DNA from: Woeseiaceae bacterium
GTDB taxonomy: Bacteria > Pseudomonadota > Gammaproteobacteria > Steroidobacterales > Woeseiaceae
Reading direction: 5' to 3'
Assembly (NCBI GenBank): GCA_021773095.1
Contig: JAJFKR010000006.1
Coordinates: 1-64,000 of the forward strand
DNA: 64,000 bases
The notes below the pieces were generated by a model that was given only the letters and a program-made list of their open reading frames with translations, ran no database searches and had not been told where the DNA came from. A program made the translations under genes and the position numbers. The first letter of the stretch is position 1. The number at the start of each line of letters is the position of its first letter. Below are positions 44,793 to 53,763 of this stretch, piece after piece.

Positions 44793-46903
44793 CAACGACT
44801 GAACCGAAGACCCACTACCGAACCTGTAATATATGCGAAGCCATGTGCGGTATCGAAGTGCGCTACGACGAGCAGCAGATTCTTTCCATCAGGCCTGACA
44901 AGAAAGATCCTCTCAGCCGCGGACACATTTGCCCTAAAGCGGTGGCCCTGCAGGATTACTATCGTGACGAGGACAGGCTCACTCAGCCGTTGCGTCGCAC
45001 GGCCAGTGACTGGGAGGAAATATCCTGGGACAGTGCCCTTGAAGAAATCAGCGAGCGTGTTCGCGATATTCAGAGAGCACACGGCAAGCAATCCGTCGCC
45101 ACCTACATTGGCAATCCCAATGCTCACAACCTGGGCTCGCTGGTTACCATTCACAAGTTTCGTAAATCACTGGGTACTAACAACCATTACAGCTCCGCAT
45201 CCGCGGACCAGTTGCCGCATCACGTAGCCAACAAGCACATGCTGGGGCACGGTTCCCTGATCCCCGTTCCCGATATTGATCACACAGACTACATGCTGAT
45301 CATCGGCGCCAATCCGGTCGTTTCAAACGGCAGCATGATGACTGCGCCGGGTTTCCCTCGTCGCATGAAGGCCATTCAGGAACGCGGCGGTAAGGTCGTC
45401 GTTATCGATCCCAGGCGGACCGAAACTGCGGACAAGGCAGATGAGCATTTCTTCATCGAGCCGAATACGGATGCATTGTTGCTACTCGCTCTGAACCAGG
45501 TCTTGTTCGCTGATGGACTGGAAAGTCCCGGGCATCTGTCGACGGTGATCGCCGAACTCGACGTTTTCAGGCAGGCCGTCGCTGCCTATACACCGGAGCG
45601 CGTTGCGCCAATTACAGGGATTGATGCACAGGAGATACGCCGGCTGGCACACGAAATGGCGCATGCGTCGTCCGCAGTTTGTTACAGCCGCATGGGTGCA
45701 TCAACCCAGCAGTTCGGCGGTTTATGCCAGTGGCTGACCATCACGTTTAATATTGTGTCGGGCAATTTTGATCGGCGCGGCGGTGCGATGTTCACGACGC
45801 CGGCATTCGACCTCGTCAAAATCACGGACAACAGCAATCGACCGAATACGTATGGCAGCAAACAAAGTCGGGTTCGAGGGTTGCCATTTAATAACAGCGA
45901 GTTCCCGGTTTCCGTCCTGGCGGAGGAAATTCTGACGCCTGGAGAGGATCAAATTCGAGCATTGATCGCAGTCGCAGGAAATCCTGTCATCTCTGCGCCG
46001 AATGGCCGGCGACTGGCCGCAGCATTCGCGAGTCTTGAGTTCATGGTCAGCGCCGACATTTACCTGAACCAGACGTCACGATTCGCAAACATTGTTCTGC
46101 CGGCAGCATCGGGACTACAGATTCCTCAGTATGACGTGGCCTTTCATATCAACGCCGTTCGCAATACGGCGAAGTATTCAGAAGCATTGTTCCCGCCGAC
46201 AAAAGGGCAGAAACCCGATTGGGAGATATTCAAACTTCTGGGTTCTGCTATCAATCAAGTCGACGATGATGGAATCACGCCTGAGATGGTTCTCGATCAT
46301 TCACTCAGGGCGGGCCCGTACGCGGAGCAGGGCATGAGTTTGAAAATGTTGCATGAGCATCCGCACGGCGTCGACCTGGGTCCGTTGGAAAGCAATCTTG
46401 CGGAACGTTTGCAGACGCCCGATGGCATGATTCATCTGGCGCCACAATTGTATTTGGACGATTTGGAGCGGTTGGAGCAAGCCTTTTTTGGCGGTACAGC
46501 CGCAACAAAGAAATATCCGCTGTCACTGATTAGTCGTCGCTTGCCTCGCAGTCACAATTCATGGACACACAATTCCCACCGACTGGTTAAGGGCAAAACG
46601 CAATGCACGTTGCTGGTCAATTCTGACGATGCCGACGGACTGAATCTGCAAACCGGACAGACAGTACGGGTGATCTCGAACGTCGGTGAGTTAAAGGTGG
46701 CGGTCGAGGTGAGTGATGAAATGATGCCCGGTGTTGTGAGTCTTCCACACGGTTGGGGCCATGACATGGATGGAACACAAATGCGTACGGCGCGATTGCA
46801 ACCCGGTGTGAATATTAACGAGCTTACGGATGATGCGGTCGTTGATAACCTGACGGGTAACGCTTGCTTTAGTGGTATTCCGGTCTCCGTACAGCCCGTG
46901 TGA
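44789..46903 (+). CDS. Molybdopterin-dependent oxidoreductase (DMSO reductase superfamily)
   Basis: A 704-residue catalytic subunit with an N-terminal 4Fe-4S motif (Cys13, Cys16, Cys20, Cys48), Mo-bis-MGD binding blocks (YIGNPNAHN, MLIIGANPVVSN, VIDPRRTETA), and the C-terminal molydopterin dinucleotide-binding domain (SHNSWTHNSH, VSLPHGWGHD). There is no Tat signal, so it works in the cytoplasm. The motif at the metal ligand position reads SASADQLPHH, without an obvious Cys or Sec, as in several uncharacterised relatives. Formate dehydrogenase or nitrate reductase cannot be claimed. ATGA and GTGA overlaps tie it to its neighbours on both sides. Confidence 0.9.
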   Translation: MTTTEPKTHYRTCNICEAMCGIEVRYDEQQILSIRPDKKDPLSRGHICPKAVALQDYYRDEDRLTQPLRRTASDWEEISWDSALEEISERVRDIQRAHGKQSVATYIGNPNAHNLGSLVTIHKFRKSLGTNNHYSSASADQLPHHVANKHMLGHGSLIPVPDIDHTDYMLIIGANPVVSNGSMMTAPGFPRRMKAIQERGGKVVVIDPRRTETADKADEHFFIEPNTDALLLLALNQVLFADGLESPGHLSTVIAELDVFRQAVAAYTPERVAPITGIDAQEIRRLAHEMAHASSAVCYSRMGASTQQFGGLCQWLTITFNIVSGNFDRRGGAMFTTPAFDLVKITDNSNRPNTYGSKQSRVRGLPFNNSEFPVSVLAEEILTPGEDQIRALIAVAGNPVISAPNGRRLAAAFASLEFMVSADIYLNQTSRFANIVLPAASGLQIPQYDVAFHINAVRNTAKYSEALFPPTKGQKPDWEIFKLLGSAINQVDDDGITPEMVLDHSLRAGPYAEQGMSLKMLHEHPHGVDLGPLESNLAERLQTPDGMIHLAPQLYLDDLERLEQAFFGGTAATKKYPLSLISRRLPRSHNSWTHNSHRLVKGKTQCTLLVNSDDADGLNLQTGQTVRVISNVGELKVAVEVSDEMMPGVVSLPHGWGHDMDGTQMRTARLQPGVNINELTDDAVVDNLTGNACFSGIPVSVQPV

Positions 46904-47751
46904 CGAAGGATCACATCGAAACGCACGTACTGGTCGAATCTCCAGAGGACAGTCCGGTGGACCTGCTGCAACGAGCAACCGGACTGTCCCGGCAACGAAT
47001 TAAATTAGCGATGACTCTGGGCGCGGTCTGGATAACCCGTGGGCGCAACACCCAGAGACTGCGTCGGGCAAAGCGCGTGCTTCGGGTGGGCGATGAGGTG
47101 CACCTCTACTACGATGTGAAAATACTGGCCGAGATTCCTCCCGAGCCGACGTTGATCGCAGATGTCGGCGGGTATTCAGTTTGGCGAAAACCCTACGGTT
47201 TAAGATCGCAGGGATCGAAATGGGGCGATCACTGCACGGTGGCGCGGTGGGCTGAGCGCCACCTTCAGCCGGAGCGGCCGGCCTTTACCGTGCATCGACT
47301 TGACCGGGCAGCCAATGGGCTGATTCTGCTAGCACATACGCGGACCATTGCAGCAACGCTATCGGACCTGTTTCAAAAGCGCGCGGTCGAGAAACGATAT
47401 CAGGCGTTGGTGGCGGGTGACTTTTCAGTGCAGCCTGATCCGCTCCGAGTAGAGCAGGCGATCGATGGCAGAGAGGCCGTTAGTGAGTTTTCCTTGCAGC
47501 AGGTTAGTACCGATGGTGAGCGTTCATTAGTGGATGTGCGTATTGAGACCGGGCGCAAACATCAGATTCGTCGTCATCTGGCAGGCCTCGGGCATCCGGT
47601 TATTGGTGATCGTTTGTACGGCGAGGGGGGGCATGACGGCGTCGATTTGCAATTGACTGCGCGCCTGTTGGCGTTTCATTGTCCGGTTACCGATGATCGG
47701 GTTGAGTATCGAGTGGCGAGCGAGTGCTTGCCGATATCATCACCACCATGA
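46900..47751 (+). CDS. RluA-family pseudouridine synthase
   Basis: A 283-residue protein starting with GTG in a GTGA overlap. A short S4-like RNA-binding region (about 25-75, RQRIKLAMTLGAVWI) precedes the catalytic domain. The RluA motif appears as TVHRLDRAANGLILLA with the catalytic Asp; the usual TSG is AAN-G here. RRHLAGLGHPVIGDRLYG follows. It isomerises uridine to pseudouridine in rRNA or tRNA; the target position is unknown. The altered motif after the Asp is worth noting but keeps the catalytic residue. Confidence 0.88.
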   Translation: MTKDHIETHVLVESPEDSPVDLLQRATGLSRQRIKLAMTLGAVWITRGRNTQRLRRAKRVLRVGDEVHLYYDVKILAEIPPEPTLIADVGGYSVWRKPYGLRSQGSKWGDHCTVARWAERHLQPERPAFTVHRLDRAANGLILLAHTRTIAATLSDLFQKRAVEKRYQALVAGDFSVQPDPLRVEQAIDGREAVSEFSLQQVSTDGERSLVDVRIETGRKHQIRRHLAGLGHPVIGDRLYGEGGHDGVDLQLTARLLAFHCPVTDDRVEYRVASECLPISSPP

Positions 47752-48134
47752 AACTATGTAATTCATGCGGCAAGTGTTGTGAGTATGCCGGTAATGGTGG
47801 CTTGTCAGCATCGCGTGAGGAGATCGACTGGTGGGAAACGCATCGGCCGGCAATCGCACGCTATGTGCAGGACGGGAAGATTTGGGTCGATCCGGAGACG
47901 GGTACGTATTTCGCGCGTTGCCCATGGCTGCGTCAGTCGCCGGATCAGGACAGGTATACCTGTGATATTTATTTCGACAGACCGGAAGACTGCCGTCATT
48001 ATCCCGTCGACATTGCACAGATGGTTCGTGACGATTGTGAAATGCTTGAGCGGCGTGATTTCGATGATCTGAAACGAGCGCAGCAAAAACTGGATGCTCT
48101 GATGTCAGACAGCCGCCCGCCCGTGACCAGGTAA
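47748..48134 (+). CDS. YkgJ-family cysteine cluster protein
   Basis: A 128-residue protein from ATG 47748 (ATGA overlap with the RluA-like gene). It begins MKLCNSCGKCCEYAGNGG and continues with RCPWL, YTCDIY and DCRHYPVD, giving the eight-cysteine zinc/iron-binding (CxxCxxCC...C...C...C) pattern of the YkgJ/UPF0153 family. Function is unknown; a metal-cluster role is inferred from the cysteines. It closes a four-gene coupled plus-strand run. Confidence 0.88.
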   Translation: MKLCNSCGKCCEYAGNGGLSASREEIDWWETHRPAIARYVQDGKIWVDPETGTYFARCPWLRQSPDQDRYTCDIYFDRPEDCRHYPVDIAQMVRDDCEMLERRDFDDLKRAQQKLDALMSDSRPPVTR

Positions 48135-48159
48135 AAGGCGTTTGCAGTCCTACTGTTGT

Positions 48160-48639
48160 TTAGTATCTTCCGTGTTGTTTGAAAATGTAGTTATTCAATT
48201 CGATGAACTCGTGGTTCATCTGGTGCACGATTCGATGCGCCGAGCGGGCCACTGCTCGCATGACTTTGTAGACCAGTTGCGGATTTTTATCGACCAACTT
48301 CTCGAAGTCCTCGCGCGTCAAACTGAGTACCTGACCATCGCGGAGGGCGCGTAGTCCGACAGTGTGAACTTCGCCATCGATAAAGCTGAGTTCGCCGGCG
48401 AGATCGCCTTCCCTGATGATGGCGATGCTGGCTATGCCATCGTTGCCGCTTCGTTTGACGACCTCCAGGTTGCCGTCGACCACCAAATGCAACGAATTGT
48501 CTACAACGCCTTCACTAATGAGATATTCGGCACCGCGCAATGCCTTCAGTTTCATGAGCCCGGCAAGCGTGCCGGCCTCTTCGTCCGAAAGCTCCGCACC
48601 CAAACGAGAATCGAGGACTTGTTGCGTTGATTTGTTCAT
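48160..48639 (-). CDS. Cyclic-nucleotide-binding domain protein without DNA-binding domain
   Basis: A 159-residue protein from ATG 48639 with GGGAG upstream. It is a single cNMP-binding (Crp-like) beta-roll: YLISEGVVDNSLHLVVDGNLEVV, then EGDLAGELSFIDGEVHTVGLRAL, which contains the phosphate-binding-cassette position, and a C-terminal helix. No helix-turn-helix follows, so it cannot act like Crp directly; it may sense a nucleotide and act through a partner. It converges on the YkgJ-family gene. Confidence 0.87.
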   Translation of the reverse strand: MNKSTQQVLDSRLGAELSDEEAGTLAGLMKLKALRGAEYLISEGVVDNSLHLVVDGNLEVVKRSGNDGIASIAIIREGDLAGELSFIDGEVHTVGLRALRDGQVLSLTREDFEKLVDKNPQLVYKVMRAVARSAHRIVHQMNHEFIELNNYIFKQHGRY

Positions 48640-48742
48640 GTGATTTCTCCCGAACACATGAAACTAATGCACTCTTATCGGTGCGTCTATTCGGAATAAC
48701 ACCTAACACACAAATCGATCACGATCGCCATGATTCTGGTGT

Positions 48743-49486
48743 CTAGGGTTTGCGAAACAGAAATGTAAACCGGTCGGTATTGCCGCTGACCGAACGACGA
48801 CCCACTTCGTATTCCAGTTCGTCATCACCACGAAAGTGCAGGTCAGCGTAGTCAACAAACTCGAATCCCAGGTCCAGCATTTCCCTGATCACCAGCACCG
48901 GGTCGATACGGCGACGATTTTCGTTGTCGAGTTTTTCCATGTGGCGTCGGGTGTGATCGATCACACCGTAAAGTCCGCCACTCTTCAGTGACCTGAATAC
49001 TTCCCGATTCATTATGGCCCGCGCCTCGGGGCCGAAATTATGCAGGTTGCGGAATGTCAAAACCATGTCCAGGTTTGAAATACCAAAGTCAAACTCTTCC
49101 ATAACATAAAAGCGGGCCCCTTTGGGCCGGTGGATGTTATCCGATGTTTCGACGCGTATTACTGCCTCAAACCCGGGCTCCATGAGGACGCCCTCGCTGA
49201 TCCGGTCTGTTCCCAGGGCGACGTAAAGCTGGCCGTTCTCCGCTAGAACAGGCCCCAGAATACGCGTATACCAGCCGCCGCCCGGTACAAGTTCCAACAC
49301 TCGCATATTGTCTTTCAAACCGAAGAAATTCAGGGTTTCCAGGGGCAGGCGGTTTTCATCCCGATCACGGTGAGCCTCCGGGCGCGAAGTATCGGCCAGA
49401 GCGGCTTCAACCTTCATATTGATTTCATTGGCAGCCTGCACGTTGAACATGATCAGCAGCATGAGCGCGGTGGTAATTAGTTTCAT
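48743..49486 (-). CDS. Exported class I methyltransferase-like protein
   Basis: A 247-residue protein from ATG 49486. The signal peptide MKLITTALMLLIMFNVQA predicts export. The mature part has a SAM-binding-like LELVPGGGWYTRILGPVLA motif, then LDMVLTFRNLHNFG and GLYGVIDHTRRHMEKLDNEN, as in COG4798-type predicted methyltransferases. A periplasmic location would be odd for a SAM-dependent enzyme because SAM is cytoplasmic, so it may have lost activity or use another ligand. A longer frame reaches back to 49567 into the rhomboid gene and is discounted. Confidence 0.85.
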   Translation of the reverse strand: MKLITTALMLLIMFNVQAANEINMKVEAALADTSRPEAHRDRDENRLPLETLNFFGLKDNMRVLELVPGGGWYTRILGPVLAENGQLYVALGTDRISEGVLMEPGFEAVIRVETSDNIHRPKGARFYVMEEFDFGISNLDMVLTFRNLHNFGPEARAIMNREVFRSLKSGGLYGVIDHTRRHMEKLDNENRRRIDPVLVIREMLDLGFEFVDYADLHFRGDDELEYEVGRRSVSGNTDRFTFLFRKP

Positions 49487-49547
49487 GGGTATTGTCCGGA
49501 TTGAGTTGTAAAGAAGCCTATCAGTTTTCGCTGAACGTGTACCAACC

Positions 49548-50144
49548 CTACGCGACAAGGCGAGCAAAAGCGCCCGGGTCTGTGACTGCTACAAACATCA
49601 GGCCGCTTATCGCGCCACACAAATGTGCGTCGTGATTGATGCGGCCAGTATCTTGCGTCGATGCCCAGTAAGAATAGGCGACATAGCCGATCGCAAACAG
49701 GAAGGCGGGGATTGGTACTGGTATGGGAATGATCATCAACGTCGTTGTCGGGAAGTAAACGATAAACGCGAACAAAACCGCCGAGATGGCGCCCGACGCA
49801 CCGAGGGATGCGTAACCCGGATTGTTCCGCTGCTTGTACCAGGTGCAGGTGTGGCTGACGACAAGGCCGAAGAAATACAGGATGAGGAAGGGAATCGTAC
49901 CGATGAACCGCTCCATCGGGAAAGCGAAAAAGTAAAACGTGAACATGTTGAACAGCAGGTGACCAATATCGGCGTGTACAAAGCCGCTCAAAATCATCGT
50001 GTCGTACTGCTTGTCACGCAGGAAATGGTAGGGCCGGAACAAGCACATATCGATAATGCGCGGCGACTGAAATAAACCCATCAGGCTGATGCCGATGGTC
50101 AAAATCATTATCAGGGGTGCTGCTATGCTGCCGCTTTCAAACAT
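49548..50144 (-). CDS. Rhomboid-family intramembrane serine protease
   Basis: A 198-residue membrane protein with about six helices. Key residues are present: HxxxN (His62, Asn66) in HLLFNMFTFYFF, the serine elbow GASGAIS (Ser117) and the catalytic-His helix NHDAHLCGAISG (His174). The conserved Gly/Ala packing is intact, so it is likely an active rhomboid that cleaves membrane-spanning substrates. It starts 16 bp after the ABC exporter stop on the same strand and is probably cotranscribed with it; no substrate is evident. Confidence 0.9.
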   Translation of the reverse strand: MFESGSIAAPLIMILTIGISLMGLFQSPRIIDMCLFRPYHFLRDKQYDTMILSGFVHADIGHLLFNMFTFYFFAFPMERFIGTIPFLILYFFGLVVSHTCTWYKQRNNPGYASLGASGAISAVLFAFIVYFPTTTLMIIPIPVPIPAFLFAIGYVAYSYWASTQDTGRINHDAHLCGAISGLMFVAVTDPGAFARLVA

Positions 50145-50159
50145 ACTGATGAAATCCTT

Positions 50160-51983
50160 TTATTGATAACCACGTGCCTGCAGCTTGAACAGGTGCGCAT
50201 ATTGTCCGTCTTCTGCCAGCAGGCTTTCGTGCGTGCCCCGCTCGAGAATCTCACCCTGATGGATTACGATAATTTGTGCCGCCGCACGCACCGTCGAAAA
50301 TCGATGGGAAATAAGGATGGTCATTTTACTGCTACTCGCCGTGCGGAAGTGCTCGAATACCTCGGCTTCCGACGATGCGTCCATCGCCGCCGTCGGCTCA
50401 TCCAGTACAAGGATATCAGCGTCGCTGCGCATGAAAGCACGTGACAATGCGATCTTCTGCCACTGCCCGCCGGACAGCTCGCGACCACCTTTGAACCAAC
50501 GGCCTAACTGCGTTTCGTAGCCGTCCGGCATATCTTCAATGAACGGAGCGGCCAGACCGGTCGTCGCCGCGTCCCGCCAGCGGTCTTTGTCATCGATATG
50601 CCGCACATCGCCCGCGCCAATATTTTCTCCGACCGAAAACTGATAGCGGCCGAAGTCCTGAAAGATAACACCCACACGTTGCCGCAATGCCCCAACATCC
50701 CATTCTTGCAAATCAAGACCGTCCAACAGGATACGACCCTCGGTTGGGTCGTAGAGGCGGGTGAGGAGTTTGATGAGGGTTGTTTTACCGGATCCGTTTT
50801 CGCCAACCAGTGCCAGACTTTCGCCCGGTTTGATTTGCAGGCTGATGTTATTGAGCGCTTTTTCTTTTGCGCCCGCGTAAGTGAACGATACGTTCTCAAA
50901 CTCTAGTCCGCGCCCGGGATCCGGGCCGTGAACAGCGTCACCGTGTCGTGTCGGAACGGGTTGCTCGAGATACTCGTATAAATTCGACAGATACAAATTG
51001 TCTTCGTACATGCCGCTGATTGAGCTCAATATCGCCGCCACGGCAGATTGTCCCTGTCGGAACAGCACGAGATACATCGTCATTGCGCCAAGAGTGATTA
51101 CTCCCGCAACCGTAGTAACGACGATCCAGCCATAGGCGGCATAAAGAGCACATATGGAAACCAGCCCGAGCAGGAACCCCCAGGAATCTCGCCGAATGGT
51201 TAATTTGCGATCTTCAACAAACAGTTTCTTGAAAATATCCCGGTATCGCTGCAGTAACCGTGGCCCCAGCTGAAAGAGCTTGACCTCTTTGACGCCGTCT
51301 TCGCGGGCTATGACTGTCTCGAGATACATCTGCATGCGCGTATCCGGAGAGCGCCAGCGGAACAGGCGGAATGCATCGCCGGAGAATTTCGCCTCGGCGA
51401 AGAAAGAGGGCAATCCCGCGGCAACCAATATGACGACAGCCCAGGGTGAAAAAGCGAACAGCAAGACTGAGTAACTCGTGAGCGAAATGACGTTTTGCAC
51501 CAGCCCGAAAGTCCGGTTCACAAGGCTCAACGGTCGGCTCGATGCTTCGCGTCGTGCTTGTGTGAGTTTGTCGTAAAATTCGGAGTCCTCAAAGTGTGCG
51601 AGATCGAGCGTCATCGCTTTTTCTAAAATCATGACGTTGACTCGCTGGCCGAGCAGACCGCGCAGCAGTGACTGGCTGGCCGATACTCCGCGCTGGGTTG
51701 CAGCGACCGCTATTACGACCAATGCCTCAAGCCCAACGAGCATTAACACGCCACGCGTATCAGGATCAGTGGTTTGAGTGGCAGCGATGACACCGTCAAC
51801 GATGAGTTGTCCGATATAGGCGATGACGGCAGGCAGGACTCCGCCGGCCAGCGTCAATAGTGCGAGAGTGACAGTGAGCGGCCGGCTGGTCGTCCAGACA
51901 AGCTCGAGCGCGCGACGGCTGTAGCCGAACACGCCGAGAGCCCGCCGCATGAATCCGGCGCTGGTGTTGTTGGTGTCGGCCAT
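50160..51983 (-). CDS. ABC exporter half-transporter (membrane and ATPase domains fused)
   Basis: A 607-residue type I ABC exporter half. The six-helix membrane domain spans about residues 25-330 and the ATPase about 365-600. Walker A is GENGSGKT (394-401), Q-loop FQDFGRY, signature ELSGGQWQKIALSRAF, Walker B ILVLDEPTAAMD and switch His ISHRFST. No peptidase or signal-recognition extension is attached. It is MsbA-like in layout, but substrate (lipid, peptide or drug) is not readable. It diverges from the GltD-like gene, with 76 bp between the starts. Confidence 0.92.
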   Translation of the reverse strand: MADTNNTSAGFMRRALGVFGYSRRALELVWTTSRPLTVTLALLTLAGGVLPAVIAYIGQLIVDGVIAATQTTDPDTRGVLMLVGLEALVVIAVAATQRGVSASQSLLRGLLGQRVNVMILEKAMTLDLAHFEDSEFYDKLTQARREASSRPLSLVNRTFGLVQNVISLTSYSVLLFAFSPWAVVILVAAGLPSFFAEAKFSGDAFRLFRWRSPDTRMQMYLETVIAREDGVKEVKLFQLGPRLLQRYRDIFKKLFVEDRKLTIRRDSWGFLLGLVSICALYAAYGWIVVTTVAGVITLGAMTMYLVLFRQGQSAVAAILSSISGMYEDNLYLSNLYEYLEQPVPTRHGDAVHGPDPGRGLEFENVSFTYAGAKEKALNNISLQIKPGESLALVGENGSGKTTLIKLLTRLYDPTEGRILLDGLDLQEWDVGALRQRVGVIFQDFGRYQFSVGENIGAGDVRHIDDKDRWRDAATTGLAAPFIEDMPDGYETQLGRWFKGGRELSGGQWQKIALSRAFMRSDADILVLDEPTAAMDASSEAEVFEHFRTASSSKMTILISHRFSTVRAAAQIIVIHQGEILERGTHESLLAEDGQYAHLFKLQARGYQ

Positions 51984-52059
51984 AGGTGCCTAGAATACTT
52001 CAAAACGAGACAGCGGATATGGGCGGGCGATAAATAGAACGACTGCGGAGCCGGCTTGC

Positions 52060-53763
52060 ATGAGTAATACCCCTGATGCCATTGCGCAACACCATTCCTA
52101 TGATTACATTGGAATCATGACTACAGACGATCTCACAAAAAGCGCCGACCTCACACGCCACGCCCGGGGGACCGGGGCCTTGCGCACGCGGCGGCCCGCC
52201 TACGTCGACTTTCTGCCACCGTGTAACGACGCTTGTCCGGCCGGTGAGAATATTCAGGCCTGGCTGGCGCTGGCGCAGTCGGGTGATTACGAGGCGGCCT
52301 GGCGTGAGCTGGTCCGCAACAACCCGATGCCATCAATTCACGGCCGGGTTTGTTACCACCCGTGCGAAGACGTTTGTAATCGTGCTTTCACGGATAGTGC
52401 TGTCAGCATTCACGCCGTGGAACGCTTTCTCGGTGACACGGCGCTGGAGCAGGACTGGCAGTTCGAGAAACCCACGACAAGCACCGGCAAAAAAATTCTG
52501 GTCGTTGGGGCCGGGCCGAGTGGACTGTCGGCTGCGTATCAACTTGTCCTCCTCGGGCATGAGGTGGAGATACGGGAGGCGGGTCCTGTTGCCGGCGGTA
52601 TGATTCATTTTGGTATTCCAGCCTACCGGATGCCGCGCGATGAATTGCAGGCCGAAATCAGTCGCATTGAAAATATCGGTGTGAAAATTTCTCTGAATCA
52701 TCGCGTCGACGATCTTCTTGCAGAGAAAAAAGCAGGCAATTTTGATGCAGCGTTTGTTGCGGTTGGTGCACACATAAGCAAGAAGATCGATATTCCCAAC
52801 CGGGATGCCGGCAAGATCCTGGATGCCGTCAGTTTTCTCAGTCAGGCGAAAGAGGGCGAGGCTCCGAAACTCGGACGGCGTGTTGCCATATACGGTGGCG
52901 GAAATACTGCGATGGACGCGGCACGAACGGCGAAACGTCTGGGCGCAACCGAAGCGATGATTATTTACCGGCGCGACCGCAGCAGTATGCCCGCGCACGA
53001 CTTTGAAGCCGACGAGGCGATGGAAGAGGGCATTAAAATCAACTGGTTGAGGACGATCAAGGAGATAGACCGTTCGACGTTCAAAGTCGAGGTAATGGAA
53101 CTGGACCGTAACGGTCGCCCGCAGCCCACCGGAAAATTCGAAGTGCTTGAAGCAGATTCGCTGATTCTCGCAGTGGGTCAGGACACGGATACCGCGTTTC
53201 TCGAGTCCGTTCCGGATATCGAATTTCAAAGCGACCATACCGTTGTTGTCGATAGCAATATGATGACCGGGCATGCAGGAATTTTTGCCGGCGGCGACAT
53301 GGTGCCCAGCGACCGGTCGGTGACTATTGCTGTGGGACATGGCAAACAGGCCGCGCGCCATATTGATGCGTATCTGAAGGGGGCGACTTACCAGCGTGCT
53401 CCTCGAAATGACTTGATCGGTCATGAAAAGCTGCAGTTGTGGTATCGCACGGCCGCACCCCAGGTTGAGCAGGATCGACTTCCGGTCGACCGCCGCGAGG
53501 GCGGCTTCGATGAAATTCTGCAGAATCTTTCCGAGCCCGAAGCTCAGTTTGAGGCCAGGCGATGTCTATCCTGCGGTAATTGTTTCGAGTGCGATGGTTG
53601 CTACGGAGCCTGTCCGGAGGATGCAATCATCAAGCTCGGCCCCGGCAACCGGTATAAGTTTGACTTCGACAAATGCACCGGTTGTGCTGTGTGTTTCGAA
53701 CAATGCCCCTGTCATGCCATCGAGATGACGGATGAGCCCGGTGTAATGGAATCGCAATCGTGA
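52060..53763 (+). CDS. GltD-like NAD(P)H oxidoreductase fused to a 2[4Fe-4S] ferredoxin
   Basis: A 567-residue protein. A cysteine region (Cys55, Cys59, Cys98, Cys102, Cys106) forms the N-terminal Fe-S domain of the GltD family. FAD-binding VVGAGPSGLSAAYQ is near 147 and the NAD(P)H-binding IYGGGNTAMDAARTAKRLGA near 277. C-terminal ferredoxin clusters CGNCFECDGCYGACP (about 501) and CTGCAVCFEQCP (about 539) follow. It should pass electrons between NAD(P)H and ferredoxin-like carriers, not glutamate. The stop overlaps the PFOR start (GTGA), so the two proteins probably form an electron-transfer unit. ATG 52117 is an alternative start. Confidence 0.88.
   Translation: MSNTPDAIAQHHSYDYIGIMTTDDLTKSADLTRHARGTGALRTRRPAYVDFLPPCNDACPAGENIQAWLALAQSGDYEAAWRELVRNNPMPSIHGRVCYHPCEDVCNRAFTDSAVSIHAVERFLGDTALEQDWQFEKPTTSTGKKILVVGAGPSGLSAAYQLVLLGHEVEIREAGPVAGGMIHFGIPAYRMPRDELQAEISRIENIGVKISLNHRVDDLLAEKKAGNFDAAFVAVGAHISKKIDIPNRDAGKILDAVSFLSQAKEGEAPKLGRRVAIYGGGNTAMDAARTAKRLGATEAMIIYRRDRSSMPAHDFEADEAMEEGIKINWLRTIKEIDRSTFKVEVMELDRNGRPQPTGKFEVLEADSLILAVGQDTDTAFLESVPDIEFQSDHTVVVDSNMMTGHAGIFAGGDMVPSDRSVTIAVGHGKQAARHIDAYLKGATYQRAPRNDLIGHEKLQLWYRTAAPQVEQDRLPVDRREGGFDEILQNLSEPEAQFEARRCLSCGNCFECDGCYGACPEDAIIKLGPGNRYKFDFDKCTGCAVCFEQCPCHAIEMTDEPGVMESQS

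Noticed and set aside
44789-46903. Formate dehydrogenase or nitrate reductase
   Set aside because: No selenocysteine or clear Cys ligand and no partner subunits were found; only the superfamily is supported.
52333-53424. A 363-codon minus-strand frame inside the GltD-like gene
   Set aside because: It lies antisense to clear FAD, NAD(P)H and Fe-S motifs and has no family features of its own.
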